Source of the DNA: Planococcus liqunii
Lineage (GTDB): Bacteria > Bacillota > Bacilli > Bacillales_A > Planococcaceae
Reading direction: 5' to 3'
DNA length: 64,000 nucleotides
Assembly: GCF_030413595.1 (NCBI RefSeq)
Contig: NZ_CP129238.1
Location: 2,356,001 to 2,420,000, forward strand
The notes below the pieces were generated by a model. The model saw nothing but the letters and a program-made list of their open reading frames with translations, was not told where the DNA came from and made no database searches. Positions 1 through 9,702 of the stretch are shown piece after piece (the first letter of the stretch is position 1; each line of letters starts with the position of its first letter). Made by a program: the position numbers and the translations under genes.

Positions 1-78
1 ATCGTTGCCGCGAGTTAAACCGATCACGTTGACGCCATCTTCTAATGCGCGAATCACAATGTATTCTGTCTGTGCCAT
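1..78 (-). CDS. mtrB: Tryptophan RNA-binding attenuation protein TRAP (3' part cut by window edge)
   Basis: Only the first 26 codons are inside the window; the gene runs off position 1. The visible N-terminus reads MAQTEYIVIRALEDG followed by VNVIGLTRG, which closely matches TRAP of B. subtilis (VEDGVNVIGLTRG). TRAP is an 11-subunit ring that binds tryptophan and then GAG/UAG repeats in the trp leader RNA, causing termination. The ATG at 76-78 follows a GGGTGGG ribosome site. It lies directly downstream of folE, the same pairing as mtrA-mtrB in B. subtilis, so the two are probably co-transcribed. Confidence 0.9.
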   Translation of the reverse strand, partial: MAQTEYIVIRALEDGVNVIGLTRGND

Positions 79-111
79 ATTCCCACCCGCTTCTTCTAAA
101 AAATAGTTGTA

Positions 112-696
112 TTACTTCATATTGATATACGTAATGATTTCTGAACGTTTAATGTCATCGGTCTCCAAAACGCCCCGAGACACCGCAGTAATCGTTTTAG
201 CACCTGGTTTTTTGATGCCGCGCATGGTCATGCACATATGCTCGGCTTCCACCATAACAAAAACGCCATGGGGATTTAATGTCTCCATCAACGAATCGGC
301 AAGCGTCGATGTGATCCGCTCCTGCAGTTGCGGGCGCTTTGCCACCGTTTCGACTGCACGGGCCAATTTGCTCAATCCGGTTACTACCCCATCCCGTGGA
401 ATGTAAGCAATATGGGCTTTACCGAAAAACGGCACTAAGTGATGCTCACAAGTCGAGTAAAAAGGTATATCCTTGACCAGCACCATTTCCTCATGCCCTT
501 CATGGAAAACCGTGCTGAAGTAATCCTTCGGGTCTTCTTTTAAACCAGAAAAGATTTCGGCGTACATCTTAGCGACGCGTTTCGGCGTATCCAGCAATCC
601 TTCTCTGCCCGGATCTTCTCCAACCGCTTCCAGAATCATGGCAACCGCTCTTTCAATCTTGTCTAAATCCACTTTTTTAGAATCTATATCTATCAC
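112..696 (-). CDS. folE: GTP cyclohydrolase I
   Basis: Homohexa- to decameric zinc enzyme that converts GTP to 7,8-dihydroneopterin triphosphate, the first step of folate synthesis. The 194-residue length fits the family. The zinc and catalytic motifs are visible: [10 protein letters not shown] (Cys and His zinc ligands) and the later [11 protein letters not shown] segment holding the third ligand, Cys. The start is a GTG at 694-696, spaced 7 nt from GGAGG; the ATG two bases upstream is out of frame and meets TGA at once. It is the first gene of the folE-mtrB pair. Confidence 0.96.
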   Translation of the reverse strand: MIDIDSKKVDLDKIERAVAMILEAVGEDPGREGLLDTPKRVAKMYAEIFSGLKEDPKDYFSTVFHEGHEEMVLVKDIPFYSTCEHHLVPFFGKAHIAYIPRDGVVTGLSKLARAVETVAKRPQLQERITSTLADSLMETLNPHGVFVMVEAEHMCMTMRGIKKPGAKTITAVSRGVLETDDIKRSEIITYINMK

Positions 697-923
697 ATTG
701 TTTCCTCCTGTTAAAGACGAATCTTCAGTTATCCTGTTTCAGCCATCTGGACTTCACTTCCCGGCAATGGCAAATAGCAGGTTGCTTCTTGAGCGAAGGC
801 GAAGAACATGATGAGCAAAGGCAGGTGTTTTCGGCTGCCGCAGCCGATTAGGTTTTCTGCGTTTTTCTCACCTGAATCGTAGCATATAAACAGACCCAAC
901 CGCAAAATTGTAGGCTTAAAAAA

Positions 924-963
924 AGAATGGCTTTTACGTGAAAAGTCACGAAAAAGCCATTCT
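924..963 (-). terminator. Intrinsic terminator of hup
   Basis: On the minus strand a long stem built on AGAATGGCTTTT/AAAAGCCATTCT is followed by a run of seven T (917-923). It sits just after the hup stop codon. The remaining 220 bases up to folE hold no gene I can support; an 81-codon reading frame there runs through this terminator and has no ribosome site. Confidence 0.85.
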
Positions 964-980
964 ATGTACTGCACTGAAGA

Positions 981-1253
981 TTATTTCACTGCGTCTTTAA
1001 GCGCTTTACCTGGCTTAAATGCAGGAACTTTGCTAGCAGCGATTTCGATTTCAGCACCCGTTTGCGGGTTACGGCCTTTGCGTGCTGCGCGTTCGCGTAC
1101 TTCAAAGTTACCAAATCCTATTAATTGCACTTTGTCACCTTGAGTTAGAGCGTTTTGAATCGCCTCAAATGCAGCGTCAACTGCTTTCGCAGCATCTTTA
1201 CGAGAAAGTTCAGCTGCTTCAGCAACAGAGTTCACTAATTCTGTCTTGTTCAT
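981..1253 (-). CDS. hup: HU family nucleoid-associated DNA-binding protein (HBsu)
   Basis: A 90-residue histone-like protein that binds and bends DNA as a dimer and compacts the nucleoid. The sequence begins [14 protein letters not shown] and has the HU signature [21 protein letters not shown] and the C-terminal [13 protein letters not shown]. The ATG at 1251-1253 is chosen because AGGAGGTGA lies 8 nt upstream; a longer in-frame GTG start would lie inside that ribosome site. Monocistronic, with its own terminator. In B. subtilis spoIVA follows on the other side of this gene; here yphF is the neighbour. Confidence 0.96.
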   Translation of the reverse strand: MNKTELVNSVAEAAELSRKDAAKAVDAAFEAIQNALTQGDKVQLIGFGNFEVRERAARKGRNPQTGAEIEIAASKVPAFKPGKALKDAVK

Positions 1254-1426
1254 GCTATTCACCTCCTCTCAAAGGGGATGCATTCCTTCAATCCTGTAAA
1301 AAGAGTATCATATCGAAAATGGCATAGCAACCACTAATAGCGCGGTTCTGCAATAAAACATGCAAATAATGGTGATATTTCCCTAAATACTTACATTTTA
1401 CTGCAAAATCGCTTTAAACCGCGCCA

Positions 1427-2137
1427 TTACTCACTCTTAAAGACAGGTTCATTATTTTCGTCTACGGTGTAAGGAAGTGAATAAGCTGGAACAATCGGGC
1501 TGGTTTCATACAGCAAAAAACGGATATCTTGTCCAGGTTCCAAGGTGCCTTCATAGTTTTGAAGAGCTTCATACAGGTCCATCGAGTAGTCAACGAACAC
1601 TTCGCCTTTGCCGTTTACCACAAAGGGCAAATTCTTGCCGCTATACGGACTGGTTACCGTCTGCTCTTCCTGAAAGCCCATTGCTTTGTAATTAAGTTTG
1701 TAGACATTATCATCGATGATCTCAGCAATCGGCGCTTTTCCGCCATTGGCACTTTTCCGGATGTTAATCGTGCGGATTGCTTCAGTAAGGCGCAAATCCA
1801 CCAATTTCACAGTCGGATTTTCTTCAACGTCCATTAAGACATACTGGAAAATGCCGCCTGACTCATAGGCATTTGGCGGGATTTCCGATAAATAGGCCGG
1901 AGAAATTTTAGAAAAATCAATTGGGTATTTGATGTATTGATCGACGTCCATATCCCGGGTCTTGATTGGCAGCAATCCGCTGCTCGCTCCCCGGAACTGG
2001 TTCACTGCATTTTGCACAGAAATGATCTGATCTTCATAAGGGATCTGATTTTCCGCGCGTTCACTTTCCGGGAACATGCATCCGCTCAACAACAATACGC
2101 TGATTAACAGCGTAATCGCTAATAATCCTTTTTTCAT
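1427..2137 (-). CDS. yphF: YphF-like lipoprotein
   Basis: A 236-residue exported lipoprotein: positively charged start, hydrophobic stretch, then the lipobox LLSGC near residue 21 after which lipidation is expected. No catalytic motif is recognised in the rest. The ATG at 2135-2137 follows GAGGTG; a GTG nine bases upstream overlaps that site. Position next to yphE and gpsA matches yphF of B. subtilis, which is how it is named; its function is unknown. Confidence 0.8.
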   Translation of the reverse strand: MKKGLLAITLLISVLLLSGCMFPESERAENQIPYEDQIISVQNAVNQFRGASSGLLPIKTRDMDVDQYIKYPIDFSKISPAYLSEIPPNAYESGGIFQYVLMDVEENPTVKLVDLRLTEAIRTINIRKSANGGKAPIAEIIDDNVYKLNYKAMGFQEEQTVTSPYSGKNLPFVVNGKGEVFVDYSMDLYEALQNYEGTLEPGQDIRFLLYETSPIVPAYSLPYTVDENNEPVFKSE

Positions 2138-2147
2138 TTTTATCACC

Positions 2148-2351
2148 TCAAGCGCCGCCTGTCGGCCCGCTAAGTATTATGAAAACCATGATAAAGAATC
2201 CAAGTATCAAAAGAATATAAGCCGTTAATGCAAAAAGGAATTTCAATATGCCGTTGTTTAATTTATATCTGCTTAAATAAATCAGTCCCATAGAAACCAT
2301 TAAAAAAGCAATACCCGCAAAGGAGACCCACATCTTGTCCAAAGAACTCAT
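2148..2351 (-). CDS. yphE: Small two-helix membrane protein, YphE/DUF2768-like
   Basis: A 67-residue protein, the same length as B. subtilis YphE, with two predicted membrane helices (about residues 8-26 and 36-60) separated by the basic SRYKLNNG loop. Start ATG at 2349-2351 with AAAGGCGGT upstream; a longer frame to 2378 lacks a ribosome site. It ends 10 bases before yphF and is probably co-transcribed with it. Function unknown. Confidence 0.8.
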   Translation of the reverse strand: MSSLDKMWVSFAGIAFLMVSMGLIYLSRYKLNNGILKFLFALTAYILLILGFFIMVFIILSGPTGGA

Positions 2352-2438
2352 AATTGACCGCCTTTCGTTCTGTTTCACCCCGTATTATAGCATAAAGAAA
2401 GAAGAGGCCGCGGAGCTGAACCTCTTCTTTTGTGACAA

Positions 2439-3458
2439 TTATAGTAAGTTAATTAAATCTTCCATTTCGTTTTTCTTCATGCGCCCCATCAGCCTTTCGA
2501 CTGCTTCGTCTGTCGAGATATCCTCAAAGAGGACCGCGTACAGCGCAGCAGTGATCGGCATCGGCACATCGTGTTTTTTGGACAATTGATAGGCCGCTTT
2601 TGTGGTGCGGATCCCTTCAACTACCATGCCCATTTCTTCGAGCACTTCGTCAATCGACTTCCCTTTTCCAAGCATATTGCCGGCGCGCCAGTTGCGTGAA
2701 TGGACACTTGTACACGTGACGATCAAGTCTCCGACGCCTGAGAGCCCGGAGAACGTTAGAGGCGTCGCACCCATCTTGACGCCTAAGCGGGCGATTTCAG
2801 CAAGCCCACGCGTCATCAGAGCCGCTTTGGCGTTATCTCCGTAACCCAAACCGTCTGTGATGCCAACGGCCAAGGCGATAATATTTTTCAAAGCACCGCC
2901 GATTTCCACTCCGATAACATCAGTATTGGTATAGACGCGGAAATAATTATTCATGAACAGATCCTGGATGCGCTCCGCTGCTTTCGTATTTTCACAAGCA
3001 GCCGTAACGGTCGTCGGATGTTCAAGAACCACTTCTTCGGCATGGCTTGGTCCGGAAAGGACCACCACATCTTCGATCCATTGTTCCGGAATTTCTTCCC
3101 GGATCATTTCGCTGATGCGCTTCAAGGAATCCGGTTCAATTCCTTTGGAAACATGCACAAACAAGGCTTTTTTGTTCAGGTGCTCTTTTATATTGGCACA
3201 AACTTCGCGAATCGCTTTTGTCGGCACTGCCAGCACATAAACATCCGAATGGCCAACGGTTTGCCGCAAATCAGCCGTCGCCTTTAAGTTATCAGGCAGC
3301 TGAATATTTTTTAAATAACGGTTGTTTGTATGGTTGTTAATTTCTTCAGCCTGCTCTGCCCGGTGGGTCCAGAGCAGAAGGTCATGGCCATTTTGTGCAA
3401 GCACATAGCTTAAAGCGGTTCCCCAGCTGCCTGCTCCAAAAACTGATACTTTTTCCAT
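2439..3458 (-). CDS. gpsA: Glycerol-3-phosphate dehydrogenase [NAD(P)+]
   Basis: Cytosolic enzyme reducing dihydroxyacetone phosphate to sn-glycerol-3-phosphate for phospholipid synthesis. The 339 residues begin with the Rossmann motif [11 protein letters not shown]; the family signature [20 protein letters not shown] and the catalytic lysine segment are present. Start ATG at 3456-3458 follows AAGGTGGT; the six extra codons upstream are not needed. It lies 21 bases downstream of der, the same pair order as in B. subtilis. Confidence 0.96.
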   Translation of the reverse strand: MEKVSVFGAGSWGTALSYVLAQNGHDLLLWTHRAEQAEEINNHTNNRYLKNIQLPDNLKATADLRQTVGHSDVYVLAVPTKAIREVCANIKEHLNKKALFVHVSKGIEPDSLKRISEMIREEIPEQWIEDVVVLSGPSHAEEVVLEHPTTVTAACENTKAAERIQDLFMNNYFRVYTNTDVIGVEIGGALKNIIALAVGITDGLGYGDNAKAALMTRGLAEIARLGVKMGATPLTFSGLSGVGDLIVTCTSVHSRNWRAGNMLGKGKSIDEVLEEMGMVVEGIRTTKAAYQLSKKHDVPMPITAALYAVLFEDISTDEAVERLMGRMKKNEMEDLINLL

Positions 3459-3479
3459 TTTGTTACCACCTTTCACCTT

Positions 3480-4790
3480 TTATGTCCGAGCGCGCGTAAT
3501 CAGCCGAAGCGGTGTTCCTTCAAAATCAAAGCTTTCGCGGATTCGATTTTGCAGGAATCGCTCATAACTGAAGTGCATAAGCTCCGGTTCATTGACGAAC
3601 ACCACAAAAGTAGGAGGCTGGATGGCCACTTGCGTTGCGTAGTATACACGCAGTCGGCGGCCTTTATCTGTTGGTGCCGGGTTCATCGCTACAGCATCTT
3701 CAAGTACTTCATTTAAAATACTTGATTGAATGCGTCTTGAGTGGTTGTCGTTTACACGGTTTACGATATCAAGAATGTTATGGACACGCTTGCCGCTTAC
3801 AGCCGATACAAACATGATTGGCGCATAGTCAAGGAACAAGAAATGTTCCCGTATTTTACGGGTCATGACGTTCATGGTTTTCTCGTCTTTTTCGACGGCA
3901 TCCCATTTGTTCACGACTATGATGACCGCTTTGCCGGCTTCATGTGCGTAGCCCGCAATTTTTTTGTCTTGTTCCTGGATGCCTTCTTCTGCATTCAGGA
4001 CAACTAAAACAACGTCGGAGCGTTCAATGGCACGTAGGGCACGCAGTACACTGTACTTTTCTGTAGTTTCATACACTTTCCCTTTTTTGCGCATGCCGGC
4101 TGTATCGATGATGACATATGGCTGCCCGTCGTACTCATATTGAGTATCAATGGCGTCGCGTGTCGTTCCGGCAACATCGCTGACGATCACGCGCTCTTCG
4201 CCTAAAAAGGCATTGACAAGCGATGATTTCCCGACGTTCGGACGGCCGATCAAAGAGAATTTAATGACGTCATCCGGATACTCATCCTCATCATCCTGCG
4301 GGAAGTTTTTCGCTACTTCATCCAGCAAATCCCCTAATCCAAGTCCATGTGAACCTGAAATTGGGAAAGGTTCGCCCATTCCCAGAGTATAAAAATCATA
4401 AATAAGATGGCGCATGTCCGGGTTGTCGACTTTGTTGACGGCTAAAATAACCGGTTTTTTTGTCCGGTATAATATTTTGGCCACTTGCTCGTCTTGCGCC
4501 GTAACTCCGTCACGTCCGTTGACCAGAAAGATGATCACGTCTGCTTCGTCCATGGCAATTTCCGCCTGCTGGCGAATTTGTTCCAAAAACGGCTCGTCTC
4601 TTAAATCGATGCCGCCTGTGTCGATGATATTGAATTCATGTGTTAGCCAATCTGCCGAACTATAGATGCGGTCCCGTGTTACTCCTGGAATATCTTCCAC
4701 GATGGATACACGTTCCCCGACCACGCGATTAAAGATCGTGGACTTCCCAACGTTCGGCCGGCCAACGATTGCTACTACCGGTTTTGACAT
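3480..4790 (-). CDS. der: Ribosome-assembly GTPase Der (EngA)
   Basis: A 436-residue double GTPase required for 50S subunit maturation. Two complete G domains are visible: P-loops GRPNVGKST (residues 10-18) and GRPNVGKSS (about 183-191), switch DTPG-type elements (DTGG, DTAGM) and two NKxD motifs (NKVD, NKWD), followed by the C-terminal KH-like domain. ATG preceded by AAGGATG. It heads the der-gpsA pair; a minus-strand TATAAT at 4823-4828 just upstream may be its -10 element. Confidence 0.97.
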   Translation of the reverse strand: MSKPVVAIVGRPNVGKSTIFNRVVGERVSIVEDIPGVTRDRIYSSADWLTHEFNIIDTGGIDLRDEPFLEQIRQQAEIAMDEADVIIFLVNGRDGVTAQDEQVAKILYRTKKPVILAVNKVDNPDMRHLIYDFYTLGMGEPFPISGSHGLGLGDLLDEVAKNFPQDDEDEYPDDVIKFSLIGRPNVGKSSLVNAFLGEERVIVSDVAGTTRDAIDTQYEYDGQPYVIIDTAGMRKKGKVYETTEKYSVLRALRAIERSDVVLVVLNAEEGIQEQDKKIAGYAHEAGKAVIIVVNKWDAVEKDEKTMNVMTRKIREHFLFLDYAPIMFVSAVSGKRVHNILDIVNRVNDNHSRRIQSSILNEVLEDAVAMNPAPTDKGRRLRVYYATQVAIQPPTFVVFVNEPELMHFSYERFLQNRIRESFDFEGTPLRLITRART

Positions 4791-4832
4791 AATAATTTCA
4801 TCCTTCCACTTCTAATATCCCTATTATACACG

Positions 4833-4869
4833 AAAAAGGTGATGGCATCTTGTAAATGTCCATCACCTT
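4833..4869 (-). terminator. Intrinsic terminator of the cmk-plsC-rpsA-fni cluster
   Basis: Minus-strand stem AAGGTGATGG / CCATCACCTT (4837-4869) followed by TTTT. It lies 14 bases after the fni stop and separates that cluster from der-gpsA. Confidence 0.85.
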
Positions 4870-4883
4870 AAAAGGTGTAATAT

Positions 4884-5939
4884 TCAGTTTTTCTTCCGGT
4901 TGGCATATATCGATGGCTCATAGCCCCGCATCGCCAAATAATGGTGAAGCTCCCCCGTGATGATCACCGGGCAATTTTCCAATTCCGCAATGGATTTCGC
5001 TCCCAGTGCAGTCATCATCATTTGTAGATCTTCGGTCAGCGACTCGATTTCAGAAACCAGCCGGCTTTCGCCATGCTCAACGGCCATTTTTAAAAATGAA
5101 CCCGCCAGCCCTGCTGCATTGGCCCCCAGCATGAAAGCTTTGATCATATCCTGGGCACCTCGGATGCCGCCGGATGCCAATACGGTTTTTGGGAAAGCCT
5201 TTTTTGCTTCGATAATGGCCGCTGCTGTCGGAACTCCCCATTCTTGGAAATAAGAGAGTTTGCGCGCCCGCCGCTCATTTTCGATTGCCGCAAAATTGGT
5301 TCCGCCGTAGCCGCTGACATCAATCGCTGCAATTTGGGTCCCAGCCAGCTTTTCGGCCGCTTCCCTGGAAATGCCGAATCCCGTTTCTTTGACGATGACC
5401 GGAACAGAAAGGTTTTCAGCTATTTCGGCAATGCGTTCCATAGCCCCTTTAAAATCACGGTCACCTTCCGGCATTGTCAACTCCTGGATTACATTCAAAT
5501 GAATCTGAAGCGCATTAGCTCCAATCATCTCCACGGCATCTTTTGCTTGCTGAACAGTTGCTTCGCTGCCTAGATTGCCCATGAGGAATCCATGAGGATT
5601 TTCTTTCCGGACAATTTCGTAGGAAGCCCGTTCATTTGCGTCTTTAATCGCTGCCATCTGAGAACCGACAGCCATGGCGATGCCTGTCTCTTTCGCAGCC
5701 CGCGCGAGCATTCCGTTCAATTTTTCGGTCTGGCTGCCACCGCCGCCTGTCATGGCATTAATAAAAACAGGTGATTCTAATTTCAAATCACCTGTCTCAG
5801 TATGAATGCTGATATCCTCTACTCCAAGGTTTGGCAATGCCTGGTGAATAATGCGTACATCATCAAACAAAGCTCCAGCACTTTGGCCTGTAGATAGTGC
5901 ATATTGAATATGGTCCATCTTCCGTTCAGCTCTCGACAT
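4884..5939 (-). CDS. fni: Type 2 isopentenyl-diphosphate delta-isomerase
   Basis: FMN- and NADPH-dependent enzyme interconverting isopentenyl and dimethylallyl diphosphate for isoprenoid synthesis. The 351 residues carry family motifs INAMTGGGG, RKENPHGFL, QIHLNVIQE, the glycine-rich GYGGTNF and ASGGIRG phosphate-binding segments. Its ATG follows the rpsA stop codon directly (TAA-ATG), so translation is probably coupled. Close match to B. subtilis Fni. Confidence 0.95.
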   Translation of the reverse strand: MSRAERKMDHIQYALSTGQSAGALFDDVRIIHQALPNLGVEDISIHTETGDLKLESPVFINAMTGGGGSQTEKLNGMLARAAKETGIAMAVGSQMAAIKDANERASYEIVRKENPHGFLMGNLGSEATVQQAKDAVEMIGANALQIHLNVIQELTMPEGDRDFKGAMERIAEIAENLSVPVIVKETGFGISREAAEKLAGTQIAAIDVSGYGGTNFAAIENERRARKLSYFQEWGVPTAAAIIEAKKAFPKTVLASGGIRGAQDMIKAFMLGANAAGLAGSFLKMAVEHGESRLVSEIESLTEDLQMMMTALGAKSIAELENCPVIITGELHHYLAMRGYEPSIYANRKKN

Positions 5940-7085
5940 TTATTCGGACTTAAATCCTTTTAATTTGTCGCCGATTACATCACTGATAGAAAAGCCACTG
6001 GATTCTTCCGGCATTTCATAATTGGAATAATCTTGTTCTTTCTCTTTTTCCTGAAGTTCTTTAATGCTGAGTGACAGGCGTTTATCAGCTTTATTCACTT
6101 CCAGTACTTTTACTTGGACTTCTTGCCCTTCAGAAAGCACTTCATTTGGAGTTGCAATATGCTTGTGGGCAATCTGCGAAATGTGCACCAGTCCTTCTAC
6201 CCCCGGAAGCACTTCAACGAATGCGCCGTAGCTGACAATCCGTTTCACTTTTCCATCATGAACCGATCCTTTTGGCGCTTTTTCTTCAATGGCATCCCAA
6301 GGCCCTGGAAGCGTGTCTTTGATCGACAAGGAAATACGTTCAGAATCCCGGTCTACTGAAAGAACCTTGACGGTTACTTCCTGCCCTTCTGTTACAACAT
6401 CCGAAACTTTCTCGACATGTTCATGCGATAACTGGGAAATATGGACAAGCCCGTCCACTCCGCCAATATCCACAAACGCACCGAAAGATGCAATACGCTG
6501 CACTTTGCCTTTCAACACATCGCCTGCATGAATGGTGTCCATCACTTCTTCTTTTTGTGATTCTTTTTCCAATTCCACGACGGCGCGGTGGGAAAGAATT
6601 AAGCGGTTGTTCTCTTTTTCCATCTCCACGATTTTAAATGTCATAACTTTGCCTTTGTAATCTTCAAAGGATTCCACGAAATAATCTTCCACAAGTGAAG
6701 CAGGTACAAATCCGCGAACCCCAAGATCCACCACAAGTCCGCCTTTTACAACATCCTTCACTTCAGATTCAATGATTTCGCCAGACTCAAACTTTTTCTC
6801 CAACTCGTCCCATGCCTGTTCGGCATCGACTTTGCGTTTCGACAAAACAAAGTTTTCGTCTTCTACTTTGGTAATGACTAAATCTAGTTCATCACCGACC
6901 TGAACTGAATCTGATGCTTTCTCGATGTGTAGGCTCGACAACTCGCTGATCGGAATTACCCCATCAAAAGGCGCTCCTTCAATTGTTACAGTTACAGCTT
7001 TTTCTTCTATGTTCGTAACAATACCTTTTACGCGATCTCCTGTTTGGAAGTCGCGGTTTTCCATCTCGTTCATTTCCTCAGACAT
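5940..7085 (-). CDS. rpsA: S1-domain RNA-binding protein (30S ribosomal protein S1 homologue, YpfD)
   Basis: A 381-residue protein with four S1 RNA-binding repeats, roughly residues 16-85, 103-168, 189-257 and 274-343; each has the GxVxxIxxFGAFVDL-like core (for example [15 protein letters not shown]). Firmicute S1 has four repeats rather than the six of E. coli and a weaker ribosome link, so its precise role is unsettled. ATG with GGAGGG upstream. Lies between plsC and fni as in B. subtilis. Confidence 0.93.
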   Translation of the reverse strand: MSEEMNEMENRDFQTGDRVKGIVTNIEEKAVTVTIEGAPFDGVIPISELSSLHIEKASDSVQVGDELDLVITKVEDENFVLSKRKVDAEQAWDELEKKFESGEIIESEVKDVVKGGLVVDLGVRGFVPASLVEDYFVESFEDYKGKVMTFKIVEMEKENNRLILSHRAVVELEKESQKEEVMDTIHAGDVLKGKVQRIASFGAFVDIGGVDGLVHISQLSHEHVEKVSDVVTEGQEVTVKVLSVDRDSERISLSIKDTLPGPWDAIEEKAPKGSVHDGKVKRIVSYGAFVEVLPGVEGLVHISQIAHKHIATPNEVLSEGQEVQVKVLEVNKADKRLSLSIKELQEKEKEQDYSNYEMPEESSGFSISDVIGDKLKGFKSE

Positions 7086-7153
7086 AAGTAGCCCTCCTTC
7101 ACAAACTATCCACTTTCTATTTTATTCGAATTCTCTAATAAAAACAAAAAATA

Positions 7154-7744
7154 TCACTTATTTTTGCTATATTCATCCAGAATTTCTTGAATGCTGCTCA
7201 TAATGACTTCGGTCACTTCTTCGGCAGATGCTCTTCGTTCCCGGTAAGGGTCCATTAAAATCGGTTTGCCATAGACAACCCGCACTTTTCTAAACATCTT
7301 ATAAGGCCCGATGATCGCGCAAGGCACAACATCCGCATTGCCCCGAAGCGCGAAAAATCCGGCTCCGCTCAACCCTTTTTTCAAGACGCCGTCTGTCGAT
7401 CTTGTACCTTCCGGAAACAAGCCGACCACTTCTCCGCTTTTCAGCACTTTTAATGCCGTTCTTAAAGCTTCGCGGTCACTCATTCCCCGTTTAACAGGAA
7501 AGGCATTTACTTTCGGCAAAATTGGTCCAAGGACCGGAAGTTTAAACAGTTCTTCCTTTGCCATGAAATGGACCGTTCTCGGCGCAGTCATTCCGACGAC
7601 AGGAGGATCCAGTGCATTAATATGGTTGGAACAAAGAAGAACTCCGCCTTCTTTTGGAAAATGCTCAGTGCCAAGCACTTCAAAACGATAAAGAGGATGC
7701 AACGCTGTTTTTACCAATGTTTTTCCAACTGCATATAAATTCAC
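7154..7744 (-). CDS. plsC: 1-acyl-sn-glycerol-3-phosphate acyltransferase
   Basis: Membrane-associated enzyme that adds the second acyl chain to lysophosphatidate. The 196 residues contain the PlsC blocks NHINALDP (a variant of the catalytic NHxxxxD), FPEGTRS and the VPCAIIG segment. Start is GTG at 7742-7744, one base after the cmk stop, with AAAGG about ten bases upstream. Part of the cmk-plsC-rpsA-fni cluster. Confidence 0.93.
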   Translation of the reverse strand: MNLYAVGKTLVKTALHPLYRFEVLGTEHFPKEGGVLLCSNHINALDPPVVGMTAPRTVHFMAKEELFKLPVLGPILPKVNAFPVKRGMSDREALRTALKVLKSGEVVGLFPEGTRSTDGVLKKGLSGAGFFALRGNADVVPCAIIGPYKMFRKVRVVYGKPILMDPYRERRASAEEVTEVIMSSIQEILDEYSKNK

Positions 7745-7745
7745 G

Positions 7746-8420
7746 TTAGCTCAACCTTTCTCCTGCAAGTCTTAAAATCTCCGCTGCCGCTTCCCGGATG
7801 GTCAATGAAGTCGTATCAAGGTAAATCGCATCATCCGCTTGGCGGAGAGGAGAAACTTCCCGTTCACTGTCCATTTGATCACGTTTTGCGATTTCCCCTT
7901 GGAGTTCTTCAAGAGGCGTATGGATATTGCGTTTTTTATTTTCTTCGAAGCGGCGGCGCGCCCGTTCTTCGACGCTGGCAGACATGAACACTTTCAATTC
8001 CGCTTTCGGCAGTACATCCGTGCCGATATCGCGGCCATCCATCACAACCCCGCGCCCTTCAGCGAGCTGCTGCTGCAGTTTCACCATTTGCAGGCGAACG
8101 GATTCGTGCGCAGCCATTTCAGAAACTGATCCTGTTACTTCCTGTGAACGGATCGCTTCTGTCACATTCTGTTGATCCAGGAAGACCAGCTGGCCATTTT
8201 CGGACGGCTGTAAATCGATGGCTGTCTTTGCCAGTAATTCTCCTGCCGCTTCATTGTCCGAAAGATCGATGCCTTCGTTTAACGCCTTTAAAGTAATGGC
8301 GCGGTACATCGCACCCGTATCGATATAAATATACCCCAATTGTTCTGCAACAATTTTCGCTATTGTACTTTTTCCGGCAGCCGCAGGGCCGTCCAGAGCG
8401 ATTTGAATTGATTTCGTCAA
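7746..8420 (-). CDS. cmk: Cytidylate kinase
   Basis: Phosphorylates CMP and dCMP with ATP. P-loop ALDGPAAAGKST near the N-terminus, then YIDTGAMYRAIT and DGRDIGTDV, all typical of Cmk. Start is assigned to TTG at 8418-8420 because GAGGTGA is correctly spaced before it and the resulting 224 residues equal the B. subtilis protein; the upstream ATGs would add an unrelated tail. First gene of its cluster. Confidence 0.95.
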   Translation of the reverse strand: MTKSIQIALDGPAAAGKSTIAKIVAEQLGYIYIDTGAMYRAITLKALNEGIDLSDNEAAGELLAKTAIDLQPSENGQLVFLDQQNVTEAIRSQEVTGSVSEMAAHESVRLQMVKLQQQLAEGRGVVMDGRDIGTDVLPKAELKVFMSASVEERARRRFEENKKRNIHTPLEELQGEIAKRDQMDSEREVSPLRQADDAIYLDTTSLTIREAAAEILRLAGERLS

Positions 8421-8460
8421 AAAAGTCACCTCATCATATGTATTCATCATATTTTATCAC

Positions 8461-8703
8461 AGAAAAGCGTAAGCGCCTATCAAGCTCTGACGGGCGTAAG
8501 ACGATTTGGCGAATCGGCGTTTTTTCAGCCGCACAGCCGAAGCGGCTTACGACCCAAGGAGCTAGGCGCTGAAGCTGGACACTAGAAAAGCAGAGACGGA
8601 CATGTAGATTCGACAGGCATAAGACAAACCGGCGGAGTGGCGTTCTTTGCCACACAGCCGGGATGGCTTATGACCCCGTAAATCTGGCCATTGCAGCTGG
8701 ACA
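8461..8703 (+). repeat. REP-A dispersed intergenic repeat, two tandem copies
   Basis: Two units of about 120 bases (about 8461-8580 and 8583-8703) each begin AGAAAAGC and end AGCTGGACA. Each carries an inner inverted repeat around (C/T)GTAAGAC...GGCTTA(C/T)GACCC. Related copies in opposite orientation occur near 22548-22693 and 51300-51457. No protein is encoded. This accounts for most of the 361-base gap between cmk and prsW. Confidence 0.75.
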
Positions 8704-8758
8704 ACTTAAAAATTACAGTCAAGGCTATTAAGCCCCATACCCTTTACCCAAAATTTAA

Positions 8759-8787
8759 ACAAAAAAAAGCCTTGGGCTGCAAGACTT
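8759..8787 (-). terminator. Intrinsic terminator of prsW
   Basis: Minus-strand stem AAGTCTTG / CAAGGCTT with loop CAGCC, followed by eight T. Located 25 bases after the prsW stop codon. Confidence 0.75.
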
Positions 8788-8811
8788 TTTAAAGGCAGAA
8801 TTTAATATACA

Positions 8812-9492
8812 TTATGGGTGCAAGGAGGAATTATTATGGTAATGGGTCAGTGAGAGTTGATGGGCTTGTTTCACTTTTCTTAAGGCAAACCACCACAAAA
8901 ACAGCATAAACGGAATGACGCCATACGACAAATTCGTATTAATGTACAATATCGAATTGTAGATCAAGTGCAGCGACATAGAGCTGACAAACGCAAAAGC
9001 CAGCCAAATCGGTCCGTTCGTCCCTTTTGTAAATTTGGCTCTGCCTAAATAGTAGCCCATTACCACTCCGAACAGCGCATGGCTTGAAACCGGCAGAAAT
9101 GCCCGGATAAACGCAGTTTCCAGCCCAAACTCCATTAAGTACAGCACATTTTCAACAGTGGCGAATCCGAGAGACACACTGGCGCCATATAAAATGCCAT
9201 CATACGGGTCTTCGAAATCGACATGCCGGTAGACAGCGATAATCAGGACTAGCCATTTGAAAAATTCTTCTAAAACACTTGGAAATAACACTTTTTGGTT
9301 GAAGACCTGCTCAAAGACACCTTCAAACTCAAAAACATATTGAATAAACATAATCGGGAAAGTCAATACCGCGCCGTATATAAAAGATTGAAACAACAGC
9401 TTGGAAGGCTCAGCAGCAAATTGATCACGCAAATAAAAATAACTGAACAACGCCAGACTTGGAGCAATTGCAACTGTCAGTAGAATTATCAT
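8812..9492 (-). CDS. prsW: PrsW-type intramembrane metalloprotease
   Basis: Polytopic membrane protease; in B. subtilis it makes the first cut in anti-sigma factor RsiW in response to antimicrobial peptides. The 226 residues have about seven hydrophobic segments. Family motifs include EEFFKW (glutamates in a membrane helix), DGILYGASVSLGFATVEN, and SSHALFG (conserved His). ATG at 9490-9492 follows AAAGGAG; upstream in-frame codons lack support. No sigW/rsiW pair is in the window, but sigX-rsiX is. A minus-strand TGCTATAAT extended -10 at 9646-9654 would give a leader of about 145 nt. Confidence 0.9.
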   Translation of the reverse strand: MIILLTVAIAPSLALFSYFYLRDQFAAEPSKLLFQSFIYGAVLTFPIMFIQYVFEFEGVFEQVFNQKVLFPSVLEEFFKWLVLIIAVYRHVDFEDPYDGILYGASVSLGFATVENVLYLMEFGLETAFIRAFLPVSSHALFGVVMGYYLGRAKFTKGTNGPIWLAFAFVSSMSLHLIYNSILYINTNLSYGVIPFMLFLWWFALRKVKQAHQLSLTHYHNNSSLHP

Positions 9493-9702
9493 ATGCCTGC
9501 TCCTTTGCTTAAGTCCTATTCCATCATCAACAAACAGGATGATCGCCGGCTCTCCAAATGGAAAATCAGCTGATCGTAAATTTCCGATGGAATTATGCGG
9601 CAATCAGCAAGGACAAATCCACCTAACCAATTGACGTTTCTCTTAATTATAGCACGGAACAATGGTAAATATTATCCATTTTTTAATTTAATTCGAGCGA
9701 AT

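Noticed and set aside
729..974. An 81-codon minus-strand frame between folE and hup
   Set aside because: It runs through the hup terminator, has no ribosome site and no sensible composition.
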